Shown piece after piece: positions 37,036-46,098 of a stretch of 64,000 nt of DNA (position 1 is its first letter; each line of letters starts with the position of its first letter). The stretch spans positions 558,001-622,000 of the forward strand of contig NC_027864.1 of assembly GCF_000187245.1 (NCBI RefSeq). Direction: 5' to 3'. The translations under genes were made by a program, and so were the position numbers. Source of the DNA: Ogataea parapolymorpha DL-1. Taxonomy: Eukaryota > Ascomycota > Pichiomycetes > Pichiales > Pichiaceae. The notes beneath the pieces are model-generated. The model ran no database searches, was not told the origin of the DNA, and saw nothing but the letters and a program-made list of their open reading frames with translations.

Positions 37036-38730
37036 ATGGCCGAATACAAAACTGCTGGTGGTAACGCTGCGTTCCACAACTATATCAACGACTTCGCCCA
37101 TATCACCGATCCTCTTGAAAGAAGAAGACTGGCTCTGGAGAAGATCGATAATGCCAGCTTTGGATGGTACCACGTCAGAGCGGTCATGGTGGCCGGAGTC
37201 GGTTTCCTTACCGATGCGTACGACATTTTCGCCATTAACTTAGGAATCTCCATGATGACCTATGTTTATTGGGGTGGCTCCATGCCTTCCTCCACCAACA
37301 CTCTTCTGAAAGTGTCCACTTCTGTGGGTACAGTTATTGGACAGTTCGGTTTTGGATTGCTTGCAGACCTTGTCGGAAGAAAGAAGATTTACGGCACAGA
37401 ACTGATCGTCATGATCGTTGCTACCGTTTTGCAGTGTACCCTTGGTGAGTCCAAGGCTATTTCTTTCCCAGCTATTCTCACCTTCTTCAGAATCGTCCAA
37501 GGTATCGGCATCGGTGGTGACTATCCGCTCAGTTCCATCATCACTTCCGAGTTTTCGACCACTAAATGGAGAGGAGCCATCATGGGTGCTGTTTTCGCCA
37601 ACCAGGGTTGGGGCCAGCTGCTGGCCGGTCTCGTGGCTCTCATCTGTGTTGTTGCTTACAAGGACGACCTTATTGTCGCCGAGACGGCTTCCAGCTGCAC
37701 TGGAAACTGTATCAAGGCCTGCGACCAGATGTGGAGAATTCTTATTGGATTCGGCTGTGTGCCCGGTATGATTGCGCTGTACTTCAGATTGACCATCCCA
37801 GAGTCCCCAAGATTCACTTTCGACGTGTCCAGAGAGCTCGAAAAGGCCACTGCCGACATTGCCAAGTTCACCTCTGGTAAGCACGGAAACGCAGATATGG
37901 GCGATATCGAGGTTCTTAAGGAGACCGAGCAGCCTCTGGACGAGCAGGAGGAACTGGGACCACCAAAAGCCACTGCCAAAGACTTCTTCAGTCACTTCTC
38001 CAAATGGAAGCACATGAAAATCCTCATTGGTACTGCCGGTTCGTGGTTCATGCTGGATATTGCTTACTACGGCTTGGGTCTGAATACCGCTTCCATTCTG
38101 CAAACAATTGGCTACGCATCTTCCAAAAACGTCTACCATTCGCTTTACAACCAGGCTGCCGGTAACCTGATCCTTATTTGCGCCGGTGCCATTCCAGGTT
38201 ACTGGTTCTCCGTTGCCACCATCGACACCATTGGAAGAAAAAGCCTGCAATTTGTTTCTTTCATCATTCTGACCGCCATCTTCTGTATTATCGGATTCGC
38301 CTACCACAAGCTTGGAGACAAGGGACTTCTTGCGTTCTATATCCTTGCCCAATTTTTCCAAAACTTCGGTCCAAACACCACCACCTTCATTGTTCCTGGT
38401 GAGTGCTTCCCAACCAGATACAGATCTACCGCACATGGTATTAGTGCTGCCGCAGGTAAGGTTGGCGCCATCATTGCACAGACCTGTATCGGTACCCTGC
38501 AAGACCATAATTGTGCCAGAGACGGCAAGGAGAAAAACTGCTGGCTGCCACACGTTATGGAGATTTTTGCTCTCTTTATGCTGCTTGGTGCTTTTACCAC
38601 CGTTCTTATTCCTGAAACCAAGAGAAAGACACTTGAGCAGCTCTCAGAGGAGCTCCATGGTGAGGTTGACGTCTCAAAGCACCATCTGAGAGTAAACTCC
38701 TCCGACGAGGACGGAGAAAAAATTGTGTAA
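37036..38730 (+). CDS. PHO84: High-affinity inorganic phosphate:H+ symporter
   Basis: This 564-aa major-facilitator protein has 12 predicted membrane segments and matches Pho84 throughout. Examples are VAGVGFLTDAYDIFAINLG, GIGIGGDYPLSSIITSEF, SSKNVYHSLYNQAAGNLI and GPNTTTFIVPGECFPTRYRS. It imports phosphate at the plasma membrane. The long central loop between TM6 and TM7 carries the acidic DIEVLKETEQPLDEQEE stretch. Codon use is strongly biased, as in highly expressed genes. The promoter carries Pho4-type sites. Confidence 0.96.
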   Translation: MAEYKTAGGNAAFHNYINDFAHITDPLERRRLALEKIDNASFGWYHVRAVMVAGVGFLTDAYDIFAINLGISMMTYVYWGGSMPSSTNTLLKVSTSVGTVIGQFGFGLLADLVGRKKIYGTELIVMIVATVLQCTLGESKAISFPAILTFFRIVQGIGIGGDYPLSSIITSEFSTTKWRGAIMGAVFANQGWGQLLAGLVALICVVAYKDDLIVAETASSCTGNCIKACDQMWRILIGFGCVPGMIALYFRLTIPESPRFTFDVSRELEKATADIAKFTSGKHGNADMGDIEVLKETEQPLDEQEELGPPKATAKDFFSHFSKWKHMKILIGTAGSWFMLDIAYYGLGLNTASILQTIGYASSKNVYHSLYNQAAGNLILICAGAIPGYWFSVATIDTIGRKSLQFVSFIILTAIFCIIGFAYHKLGDKGLLAFYILAQFFQNFGPNTTTFIVPGECFPTRYRSTAHGISAAAGKVGAIIAQTCIGTLQDHNCARDGKEKNCWLPHVMEIFALFMLLGAFTTVLIPETKRKTLEQLSEELHGEVDVSKHHLRVNSSDEDGEKIV

Positions 38731-38798
38731 ACAGACACTCGCTACATCATCGTATTTAATTTTTTTATCATATTAATTTATTTAACTTAGATCAATTT

Positions 38799-39398
38799 AT
38801 GTCTGGGTCGGTCCACAACAAGCAGTTGTGCACTTTTTTCCAAAAAGTCGGGGCCTGCCGACATGGCGACAAGTGTGTGAGGACACACGTGTATCCGAAA
38901 CACTCGAGAACCATTTTGTTTCCCAAACTGTACGACAACCCGAAACATGTGGAGGGACTGAAAAAGGGCGATCCCGAACCCGTCGCGCCGGAGATCGTGT
39001 CCTCGCTCGACGAAACGCAAATCCAGCAACGCATCGACTCGCTTTACAAGGACGTTTTTGTCGAACTGGCGCTGAAGTACGGGCCTGTGGATAAAATTGT
39101 CATCTGTGAGAACGTGAACCCCCACCTCAGTGGAAACGTCTATGTGCGCTTCAGGGACGAAGCCGACGCAATGAAGTGCTACAAGGAATGCAACGATCGC
39201 TGGTACAACGGCAAGCCCGTATTTGCAGAGCTCTCGCCGGTGACCAACCTCGACGACGCTACGTGCCGGCTCTACTACACAAACGAGTGCGACAGAGGCG
39301 GAATGTGCAACTTCATACACGAGAGACGGGCAGACTCCCGCTTGGAGCGCGATCTGTTTGCCTCTCAGCGCCGCTCCATGTCCGAAAGACGACGCTAG
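38799..39398 (+). CDS. U2AF small subunit (U2AF35/U2AF1-like)
   Basis: This 199-aa protein has the U2AF35 plan. Zinc finger 1 is C11-x8-C20-x5-C26-x3-H30 (CTFFQKVGACRHGDKCVRTH). A UHM-type RRM at about 44-150 includes GNVYVRFRDEADAMKCY and RWYNGKPVFAELSPV. Zinc finger 2 is C156-x7-C164-x5-C170-x3-H174, followed by a short basic tail. U2AF35 recognises the 3' splice-site AG. S. cerevisiae lacks this protein, while S. pombe and many other yeasts keep it. It sits 68 bp after PHO84 and 67 bp before COG1, all on one strand. Confidence 0.92.
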   Translation: MSGSVHNKQLCTFFQKVGACRHGDKCVRTHVYPKHSRTILFPKLYDNPKHVEGLKKGDPEPVAPEIVSSLDETQIQQRIDSLYKDVFVELALKYGPVDKIVICENVNPHLSGNVYVRFRDEADAMKCYKECNDRWYNGKPVFAELSPVTNLDDATCRLYYTNECDRGGMCNFIHERRADSRLERDLFASQRRSMSERRR

Positions 39399-39465
39399 AT
39401 TCTCGTTGGTGTCCGGAGTGCTTGTTAATATGTACAAATAATAACACGAAATTTGAAAAAATAGC

Positions 39466-41955
39466 ATGGGTCTTGTTGCTAAGCTGGCGGACAAGTCAGC
39501 GGCAGAGCTGTTTGAGGAGTATTCAATCCAGCAGCTCCAACAGTTAAAGGTACAACTAGCCGCTGATGTCCATAATAAGAGGTTGGAACTGCGAACTTTG
39601 GTGGGGAACAATTATAGAGACCTTTTAAAAGTGGCAGACGACATTATCCAAATGAACGAACTTGCCGACCAGCAAACCTCTCGTCTATCTGATCTGACGT
39701 ACAGAAAAGCGAAATACGATGACAAAAGTCTGCGAAACTTTAATAAGTTCTCCTCCGAGGTCCGAGCCAATGCTTTGGAAAAAACCAAGTTCCGTAATCG
39801 ACAAGTGTTGTTGCGAAACATTGTTGACCACCTGGATTTTGGTCTCCAAGTTCTACGAGAAGAGGTCGAGGAATTGCAAGCAGAAACGCGGGTTTACGAG
39901 CACGAGGATGGTGAGAATTCGCACGAGTCTGTTTCGCTACAGTTTGTTCAACTCGCTAAGCAGTTTTATCTCACGGAGAGCTTTTTTGGGGACGAACTGA
40001 AAGGGACATCGTATGTGGTGGAGAAGTTTGGCAAAATGAAACAGGAGTTTCTGCAAGAATTGCGAACAGAGATGGCCGAGTGCACTGGTGACGGTGATTA
40101 CGAGTTTGCTCTGCATTTGCTGGTGTCGTACATTTTTGTTGCACGAAGCCAGATCCTCAAAGCTCTTGAATGGTATCTCGATTTGCGTTATGGCAAAGTG
40201 CGAGAATTCGAGCTAAAACACGATTTACACAATTGTCTGAGCTACATTTATAACACGCTCAGCTACCTCGGGGTGTTCTGCTCAAAGCTTCCTACAACCC
40301 TGATGCGCCAAGTATACAGCTCAGCAAATTCAAATTGGGTCGCCAACACAGGTTTCAGGAAATATTCTCGCTGGCTCGATATACCCGCAAGTTACAAAGT
40401 GGATTTCCCTCTTTCACTGAACGAGCTGAAAAATATACCGGAAGGAGAAGTGGACAAGATCAGCGAAAATTGGAAAATCAATGTGGGTGCTTATCTCAAG
40501 GAACAAGTTGGTAACGACTTTGTTCAGTCGAGGGATATCGAGGCGCTTTCTTCCTCGCTTAGCAAAGTGCTTCAATCCTTCAAGAAATTCACTTCTCTGG
40601 TGGATATCAAATATGAAGATTCGAGACTCTTGGATAATCTTTTATCTGTGTGGAGGTCAGTTTTCTTTGAATTTTTGGAAAGCAACGTCGGGAACTTCCA
40701 GAATATTTCGAATTTGATCTTGGAAACTTATGGTAGCTCAGATCTTTTGCAATCGACTCGCACAACGTCTGGACTGAACCTATTCCAGTACACCGATCTC
40801 ACCAACATTGATCTCTATCTCTCGCAAATCTCAAATCCATCGTTGTACACGATTGACGCCATTGTGACGCAGCTTGGTCAGTTCAAGCAGACTCTTGTAA
40901 TGGTGCTGGACTCACTTCAAAGCTTGTCGAAGTTGTCGTCTTCCTTGACAAAACAAGTCTTGTCAATTGATGACTACGACGATGATGAATACTGGGGAAA
41001 GACGGCCGCTTATCTCAACAATTTAGTTGATGAGGGTATCTGCTTTGTGATAGACCAGCTCAACAACCTGATTACCGACTTCTTGAAGGAAATCGGAAAG
41101 CTAGTTGATTCAGGAGAGTCTTCGCCAATTAAGCATTTCTACATCATTCGAGTTTTATGCCAGCTGAGGGAAAATATCAACATCAACACGATTTACGACC
41201 ATTTTAACCGCATCTCTACTTCAGCACAAAAGTTCCAAACCTTGGATTTGTCGGGCATGGTCGATGAGCTGCTACGAAAAATATTCAAACCTTTAGTGGT
41301 TAATATATCCTCACCCTTCAAAAACGAGATGAAACAGATGTTAAAGAAAAGACCTACTGAGAAATATGCCGAAGTTGCTCTCTGGACATCCAGTGAGCTC
41401 GACATTCCAGTTCCAAATGCGCCTTCGTTCGAATTGGAAAATGTTCTTTACAGATTGAGCTGCAGTCTCACTAATGTTGCTGAAAATCCAAGCGAGGATT
41501 TCAGCGATGTTTATTTCAGTGACACATTTGCAGAAGCCAAACTGGAGCTCGTGGATGATCTCATTGACTGTCTTGAAATTGAAAATAAGAAATCGGACAA
41601 CTGCAGAGACCAAAAAGAACGTCCAGAAGAGCACGTTGTGCCTGAGGAAAGCGACATCGAGTCGGCTACAGAAAGGTCTGTGGGTCTGACTTCTCAAGAG
41701 CAGCATTCTATCGACTCTAAAACTATAGCACTGCTGACTTTCGCAGACCTTGTGTTTCTAAATTGCTTCAAAACGAATCCACTTTCGGAGACCGCGTTAT
41801 TAGATCAAGTGCAAAAAGGCCGGTCCAAAATACAAGTTGACAAACTCGCAGAGATCAATCCCGACCTTGCTGACCTAGCATACATTCGGAACATCTGCAA
41901 GGGCATACTCGATCATTTCAAAGGATGCATGTTGATGTTCGGTCCACTGTACTGA
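39466..41955 (+). CDS. COG1: Conserved oligomeric Golgi complex subunit Cog1
   Basis: This 829-aa, mostly helical protein starts with the Vps51/Cog1-type N-terminal coiled coil (AAELFEEYSIQQLQQLKVQL, then RTLVGNNYRDLLKVADDIIQ). COG tethers retrograde vesicles at the Golgi. The rest is a CATCHR-like helical rod without strong motifs. Length is about twice that of S. cerevisiae Cog1 and closer to other fungal and animal Cog1 proteins. Confidence 0.82.
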   Translation: MGLVAKLADKSAAELFEEYSIQQLQQLKVQLAADVHNKRLELRTLVGNNYRDLLKVADDIIQMNELADQQTSRLSDLTYRKAKYDDKSLRNFNKFSSEVRANALEKTKFRNRQVLLRNIVDHLDFGLQVLREEVEELQAETRVYEHEDGENSHESVSLQFVQLAKQFYLTESFFGDELKGTSYVVEKFGKMKQEFLQELRTEMAECTGDGDYEFALHLLVSYIFVARSQILKALEWYLDLRYGKVREFELKHDLHNCLSYIYNTLSYLGVFCSKLPTTLMRQVYSSANSNWVANTGFRKYSRWLDIPASYKVDFPLSLNELKNIPEGEVDKISENWKINVGAYLKEQVGNDFVQSRDIEALSSSLSKVLQSFKKFTSLVDIKYEDSRLLDNLLSVWRSVFFEFLESNVGNFQNISNLILETYGSSDLLQSTRTTSGLNLFQYTDLTNIDLYLSQISNPSLYTIDAIVTQLGQFKQTLVMVLDSLQSLSKLSSSLTKQVLSIDDYDDDEYWGKTAAYLNNLVDEGICFVIDQLNNLITDFLKEIGKLVDSGESSPIKHFYIIRVLCQLRENININTIYDHFNRISTSAQKFQTLDLSGMVDELLRKIFKPLVVNISSPFKNEMKQMLKKRPTEKYAEVALWTSSELDIPVPNAPSFELENVLYRLSCSLTNVAENPSEDFSDVYFSDTFAEAKLELVDDLIDCLEIENKKSDNCRDQKERPEEHVVPEESDIESATERSVGLTSQEQHSIDSKTIALLTFADLVFLNCFKTNPLSETALLDQVQKGRSKIQVDKLAEINPDLADLAYIRNICKGILDHFKGCMLMFGPLY

Positions 41956-42128
41956 TTTTTCCAAACGGATGCCATAATAACAGCCATTTGAGGCTGATTA
42001 AGATTCTGCTGCTGGGATTGACGGAAATACTCGTCTCTTTCTATTTGCGATAAGTACGGAAACTCGGGAAGCGGGTGTTTCATCTGGAAATGGCGTTGCA
42101 CCATAGCCAGTCTCTCAATAGAATTCAT
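41913..42128 (-). CDS. Possible small gene, 71 aa, overlapping the COG1 3' end
   Basis: The frame starts ATG at 42128 and overlaps the last 43 bp of COG1 on the other strand. The product (MNSIERLAMVQRHFQMKHPL, then PEFPYLSQIERDEYFRQSQQ) looks protein-like, with an amphipathic helix and Gln-rich stretch, and fills an otherwise empty 430-bp gap. I do not recognise it and cannot exclude a chance frame. Confidence 0.35.
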   Translation of the reverse strand: MNSIERLAMVQRHFQMKHPLPEFPYLSQIERDEYFRQSQQQNLNQPQMAVIMASVWKNQYSGPNINMHPLK

Positions 42129-42388
42129 AGATTGTGTACAATATACCGTAGTACATCTTTTTAGTTGGGTGACAATACAGAAAAAATTTCAGTATCGATT
42201 CACGTGACCTGCAGCCTATGTGTCAAAACAATAAATTTTCCTTTTAGTTCAATTCGGGGCTGATAATTAAACTGAATCGCGGGCTAAAAATACAATAAAA
42301 AATTGCGTTATGCATTATTAAGAAGTTTCCTCGTTTGCTCAAGTAGACATAGACGTTTTTCCAACAATTTGCTTGAAATTCTTCTCCC
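42129..42388. promoter_or_regulatory. SFK1 upstream region with a Cbf1-type site
   Basis: A palindromic TCACGTGA lies at 42200-42207, about 185 bp before the SFK1 ATG and 75 bp upstream of the 71-aa frame. The rest is AT-rich without further clear signals. Confidence 0.4.
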
Positions 42389-43216
42389 ATGATTAAAATT
42401 GGTTCTTTCAATTCACCAAATGTGAGGCCCAGATGGGCCTTCATCTTGCCGCTACTCTCCGTGGCAGCATGGTGGGGAATGCTGATTGCCATGATCGTGT
42501 GTTGGGTGGCGCAGGGCAGGCCTAACTACGAGCAAGATCACATTTACATGGCTCATCTCATTGTGTATTTGTCCAACATCGGAGCCACCAATTTGCAAGG
42601 ACTTTTCATTGCCGGCACAGCAACCATGGGGTTTTTTTTCGTGTGGTCCGTTATAGAGGAGACCTACCTTAGATCTCGCCGGAAACGTTATTTGCTACCA
42701 CGGTTCCGTCGCACAGCCACGGCTCTACATGTTGCTTGTATTATACTGACCTTTTTGTCCTCGCTTTCCATCTTTTTTGTGTCCTGCTTCAAGGACACCA
42801 AATATGACACTGTTCACTTGACCTTTGTGGGTATCTTCATTGTGCTCGATCTTTTTTGGGCAATCTGCAATATCAGCTTGTACTTCATCTACGCCAAACA
42901 TTATACTCATTTTAAATGGTTCAAATGGAGTGCCTGGCTGAAACTAGTGTGGCTGATTATTGGAATCGCTCTCGCTATTGGCTATGTCGCTTGCATGCGC
43001 GTTGCAAGCAGACATGGCGACGCTTCTCGGCTGTGGGGAGTCTCTGCAGTGTTTGAATGGGCCGTGTGTTTCTGGTTCGGTGTGATCATGTTCTTGTTTT
43101 CCGTCGACCTTGGCCTCAGATCTAAGGCCGATTCAGATTACCAGACCGATTCCGGCTCTGAATGGGACAAGGAAAACAACATTCAAACGCCTCCCCAGGG
43201 AACTGTTCATTATTGA
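42389..43216 (+). CDS. SFK1: DRAM/Frag1/SFK1-family membrane protein
   Basis: This 275-aa protein has six predicted membrane segments: WAFILPLLSVAAWWGMLIAM near 15-40, then pairs near 60-90, 110-130, 140-165, 185-205 and 220-240. It fits the Frag1/DRAM/Sfk1 family (YLSNIGATNLQGLFIAGTAT is a typical segment). In S. cerevisiae Sfk1 works with the PI4-kinase Stt4 and in lipid asymmetry at the plasma membrane. The tail is hydrophilic and acidic. Family is likely; strict orthology to Sfk1 is less sure. Confidence 0.72.
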   Translation: MIKIGSFNSPNVRPRWAFILPLLSVAAWWGMLIAMIVCWVAQGRPNYEQDHIYMAHLIVYLSNIGATNLQGLFIAGTATMGFFFVWSVIEETYLRSRRKRYLLPRFRRTATALHVACIILTFLSSLSIFFVSCFKDTKYDTVHLTFVGIFIVLDLFWAICNISLYFIYAKHYTHFKWFKWSAWLKLVWLIIGIALAIGYVACMRVASRHGDASRLWGVSAVFEWAVCFWFGVIMFLFSVDLGLRSKADSDYQTDSGSEWDKENNIQTPPQGTVHY

Positions 43217-43420
43217 TATGATTTTATGTATCGAGTAGAAAAAAATGGCGTTATCATTTCATCACAAGCGAGACAATAAACTAATAAACTTTAAATTTAA
43301 ACAAGGGAAAAAAAATAGGCCTTAAAGAAAGAATCCACATGTGCTAAACTTTCTAGGATAATTTAGCTTTATTTTTTATATCACGCTAGATCGCAATTTA
43401 TTATATGTTGATATACAGTC

Positions 43421-45160
43421 ATGTCTTTGTTTGTGAATAAGAAACGGCTCGTAAAGATTGGAGCCGCAGCCATACTGTTGCTCACTGTGCAACTCTTCGT
43501 CTTCTCGGCCAGAAACTCGGAAAAGCAAATAATACATATGGGGGAGCAGGGTGCCTTGCCATTGGTGCCGATAGAATCGGTGGGTGGCAATTCACAGTCC
43601 TCAAGGCTCCGGGACTACTCGGATGACACCGTGCGAACAAGTGGTGGATTTTGGTTCACGCAAAAAAACAAAAACGCGCTCGTGGACCATTTGTTCAATT
43701 TATTGGTCGAAACGAAGCCCAAATCCCCTCCCCTAACAAATTATATCAACGGCGAGAAAGCACAACAAAAGTTTTCCAGCGACTCAGACTTCCATTTCAG
43801 CGAGAAGTATCTGATGGGGCTTTTGGACATCAAGGAAACAACATTGCTGGATCTGAAAACGCAACATCAGCAATTCGTCGATAAAATACGCGATCTGCAG
43901 ATGAGCATTTTTGGGGACCCGCAGAAACAAATATACGGAGATGGGATTGTAATGGTCGGAGGAGGACGCTTTTCTTGGTTGGCGTTGCTGAATATCAACC
44001 AATTGAGATCCACAGGGTGCCAATTACCCGTGGAGGTGTTCATCGCGTCGGAGCAAGAGTATGAGCGAGACTTCTGTGACCGACTGCTACCTGCTCTCAA
44101 TGCTAAATGCGTACTTGGCTTCAAAGAGCTCCCCATGCACAAATACAGGAAAAAGCTACAAATCGACGGGTATCAGTACAAGATTTTGGCAATTTTTGCT
44201 TCCAGTTTCAAAAGGGTTCTCCTGCTGGACGCAGACAACGTGGTAATCCACAATCCGGACATTTTGTTTGACTGGCCTGTGTTTGAAGAATATGGGTTGG
44301 TCTTATGGCCCGACTGCTGGTCCAGAACCACGCATCCATATTTTTACAGAATAGCTGATATACCGGTTGGTGATCACCCTGTGCGCGGCCAATTTATGGA
44401 TAGAGAGTCTCCAGACGAGTGGAATTACCATGATTTGCCTGGAACCTTGCCCAACCCGGCCAGCGAGTCTGGCATGTTGCTGGTGAACAAGGAGACGCAG
44501 GTCGAAACTCTTTTATTGTCATTATACTACAATATGTTTGGGCCTTCGCACTACTACCCGCTTTTGACCCAGGGAGGAGCAGGAGAAGGAGATAAAGACA
44601 CTTTTATTGCTGCTGCATACGCGCTTCGAAAGCCGGTCTATCAGGTCAAGCAGAGCATGAAGTTCTTAGGGTATCACGACACCTATGGCTACCATGCAAA
44701 GGCTCTAGGACAATGGGATCCTACCACTCACACAGAGGAAAAAATGCCGCCGTACCTGTCTAATTTCTACGACTTCCAAGACGGAGACGATGCCAGGTTG
44801 ATGTTTATGCACTTGTCTTATCCGAAATTGTACCCTGATAAACTGAGGGACGAGATTTCGTGGGAACAGAACGGGGAGCTGAAACACCGCAAGCTGTATC
44901 CAGGAAAATTACCAAATTCGGCGTATGGTTTTGACCTGCGGATGTGGGAGCTTATAACGCAGCTGATTTGTCCGCAATGGACGCCGAACGAAACAAAAGA
45001 TGCCGCCTCTGTGGAGATCCAAGACAAGTTGACGGGACTTGGCTTGCAGTACATCAAAAATTCCAAGGCGAATGCCGAGTGCCAAGGTCTATTCTTGCCT
45101 CACCTCGAGTATTTACGGACGCACACCTCGACAGAGGAGGAATTCTATAACTATGAATAG
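43421..45160 (+). CDS. Alpha-1,2-mannosyltransferase, MNN2/MNN5 family
   Basis: This 579-aa type II Golgi protein has a short cytosolic tail and a signal anchor at about 11-29 (IGAAAILLLTVQLFVFSA). The MNN2-family catalytic domain shows QLPVEVFIASEQEYERDFCD, the DxD motif in RVLLLDADNVVIHNPDILF, EEYGLVLWPDCWSRTTHPYF and GGAGEGDKDTFIAAAYAL. Such enzymes add alpha-1,2-mannose branches to the outer chains of N-glycans. The stop is 5 bp from that of the convergent PEX11-family gene. Confidence 0.88.
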   Translation: MSLFVNKKRLVKIGAAAILLLTVQLFVFSARNSEKQIIHMGEQGALPLVPIESVGGNSQSSRLRDYSDDTVRTSGGFWFTQKNKNALVDHLFNLLVETKPKSPPLTNYINGEKAQQKFSSDSDFHFSEKYLMGLLDIKETTLLDLKTQHQQFVDKIRDLQMSIFGDPQKQIYGDGIVMVGGGRFSWLALLNINQLRSTGCQLPVEVFIASEQEYERDFCDRLLPALNAKCVLGFKELPMHKYRKKLQIDGYQYKILAIFASSFKRVLLLDADNVVIHNPDILFDWPVFEEYGLVLWPDCWSRTTHPYFYRIADIPVGDHPVRGQFMDRESPDEWNYHDLPGTLPNPASESGMLLVNKETQVETLLLSLYYNMFGPSHYYPLLTQGGAGEGDKDTFIAAAYALRKPVYQVKQSMKFLGYHDTYGYHAKALGQWDPTTHTEEKMPPYLSNFYDFQDGDDARLMFMHLSYPKLYPDKLRDEISWEQNGELKHRKLYPGKLPNSAYGFDLRMWELITQLICPQWTPNETKDAASVEIQDKLTGLGLQYIKNSKANAECQGLFLPHLEYLRTHTSTEEEFYNYE

Positions 45161-45165
45161 CGCTA

Positions 45166-46023
45166 TCAAAGTTGGCGCACCTGTGCAAACACTTCCCCCC
45201 ATGAATCTATTGTGGCGAACAAACTGGACATGGTGCCCAAGAATCCCACGGTGAGATCACTAAGGCACCCATCGTACGAAGACCAATGCACAGTAAGCGG
45301 CAAATTGGCGATGTTGGCGACCAACGAGCGGTTCAGAGAGCGGTTGTGGAGAAGGTCGAGCTGCTTGCCGGCAAGTTTAGTTTGAACCATGGTCTTCACC
45401 AGCTTCAAAACCTCCAGCACGACAAACACGGCCCATAGTCGCGACGAGGCCACATAGTACCCCAGTGAGGCCGACTTTTCAAGGTGCGTCCAGTTGTGGT
45501 CGGCTGCAAAAGCGATATTTTCGAGCGGCTGGTACGCCACGATGGATATGGTGCTTGTGGCTTCCAGCAGTTTTGTGACGAGACTTGAATCTGCTCTGAG
45601 TATCCTGTGCAAGTCTTCGAGGCCGAACGCTAGCAATCCGGGCAGGCCCCACATGCGATTGAAGATGCGCACGTCGGCAATATAGTCCGATATGAGTCTC
45701 AACTTGGTGGATAAGGAGTCTAGAGGAACATTAATAGAGAAACGCTGTTTTGGATCGAGCGCGCGTTGTATCTTTTGTATGTATGCCTTTATGAGCGAGA
45801 GGAATCCTTGGATCTTCAATTTTTCCGCCAAGTTACTCAGAATCTGCACGAGTTCTGGCCTTCTCTTGATAAGTTCAGAGATAAACAAAGATCCATAACA
45901 GACGGTCGACAGCAGCGAGTCGAGCTTCAGAGGGTCTTCGAATGGGCTGCCCAGCAGGCTATAGAGCTTGGGATTGGCTAGCAGTCGCAGCAGATACTGA
46001 GTTTTCTGGACTCTTTTGGACAT
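45166..46023 (-). CDS. PEX11-family peroxisomal membrane protein
   Basis: This 285-aa protein has a Pex11-like layout: an amphipathic N-terminal half (KTQYLLRLLANPKLYSLLGS, then SLIKAYIQKIQRALD), a middle segment DYIADVRIFNRMWGLPGLLA, and a C-terminal hydrophobic helix (VGFLGTMSSLFATIDSWGEV). Pex11 proteins elongate and divide peroxisomes. The form resembles the third paralogue (Pex11C) of methylotrophic yeasts, but this is by pattern only. The start is set at ATG 46023; the frame is open to 46092. Confidence 0.6.
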   Translation of the reverse strand: MSKRVQKTQYLLRLLANPKLYSLLGSPFEDPLKLDSLLSTVCYGSLFISELIKRRPELVQILSNLAEKLKIQGFLSLIKAYIQKIQRALDPKQRFSINVPLDSLSTKLRLISDYIADVRIFNRMWGLPGLLAFGLEDLHRILRADSSLVTKLLEATSTISIVAYQPLENIAFAADHNWTHLEKSASLGYYVASSRLWAVFVVLEVLKLVKTMVQTKLAGKQLDLLHNRSLNRSLVANIANLPLTVHWSSYDGCLSDLTVGFLGTMSSLFATIDSWGEVFAQVRQL

Positions 46024-46098
46024 TTTCCTTAGGGACCAAAAAAAATTACTTTTTGCAATGCTTATTATATCTATATACAGATAATTTATCATGTGAAT

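Noticed and set aside
37240..38553. Open frame of 437 codons on the reverse strand inside PHO84
   Set aside because: Long antisense frames arise from strong codon bias; the product is Gly/Ser/Asn-rich without motifs.
38760..38800. TTTAACTTAG before U2AF35 as a 3' splice site
   Set aside because: Only 68 bp follow the PHO84 stop and they contain no ATG exon with a donor that would extend the protein.
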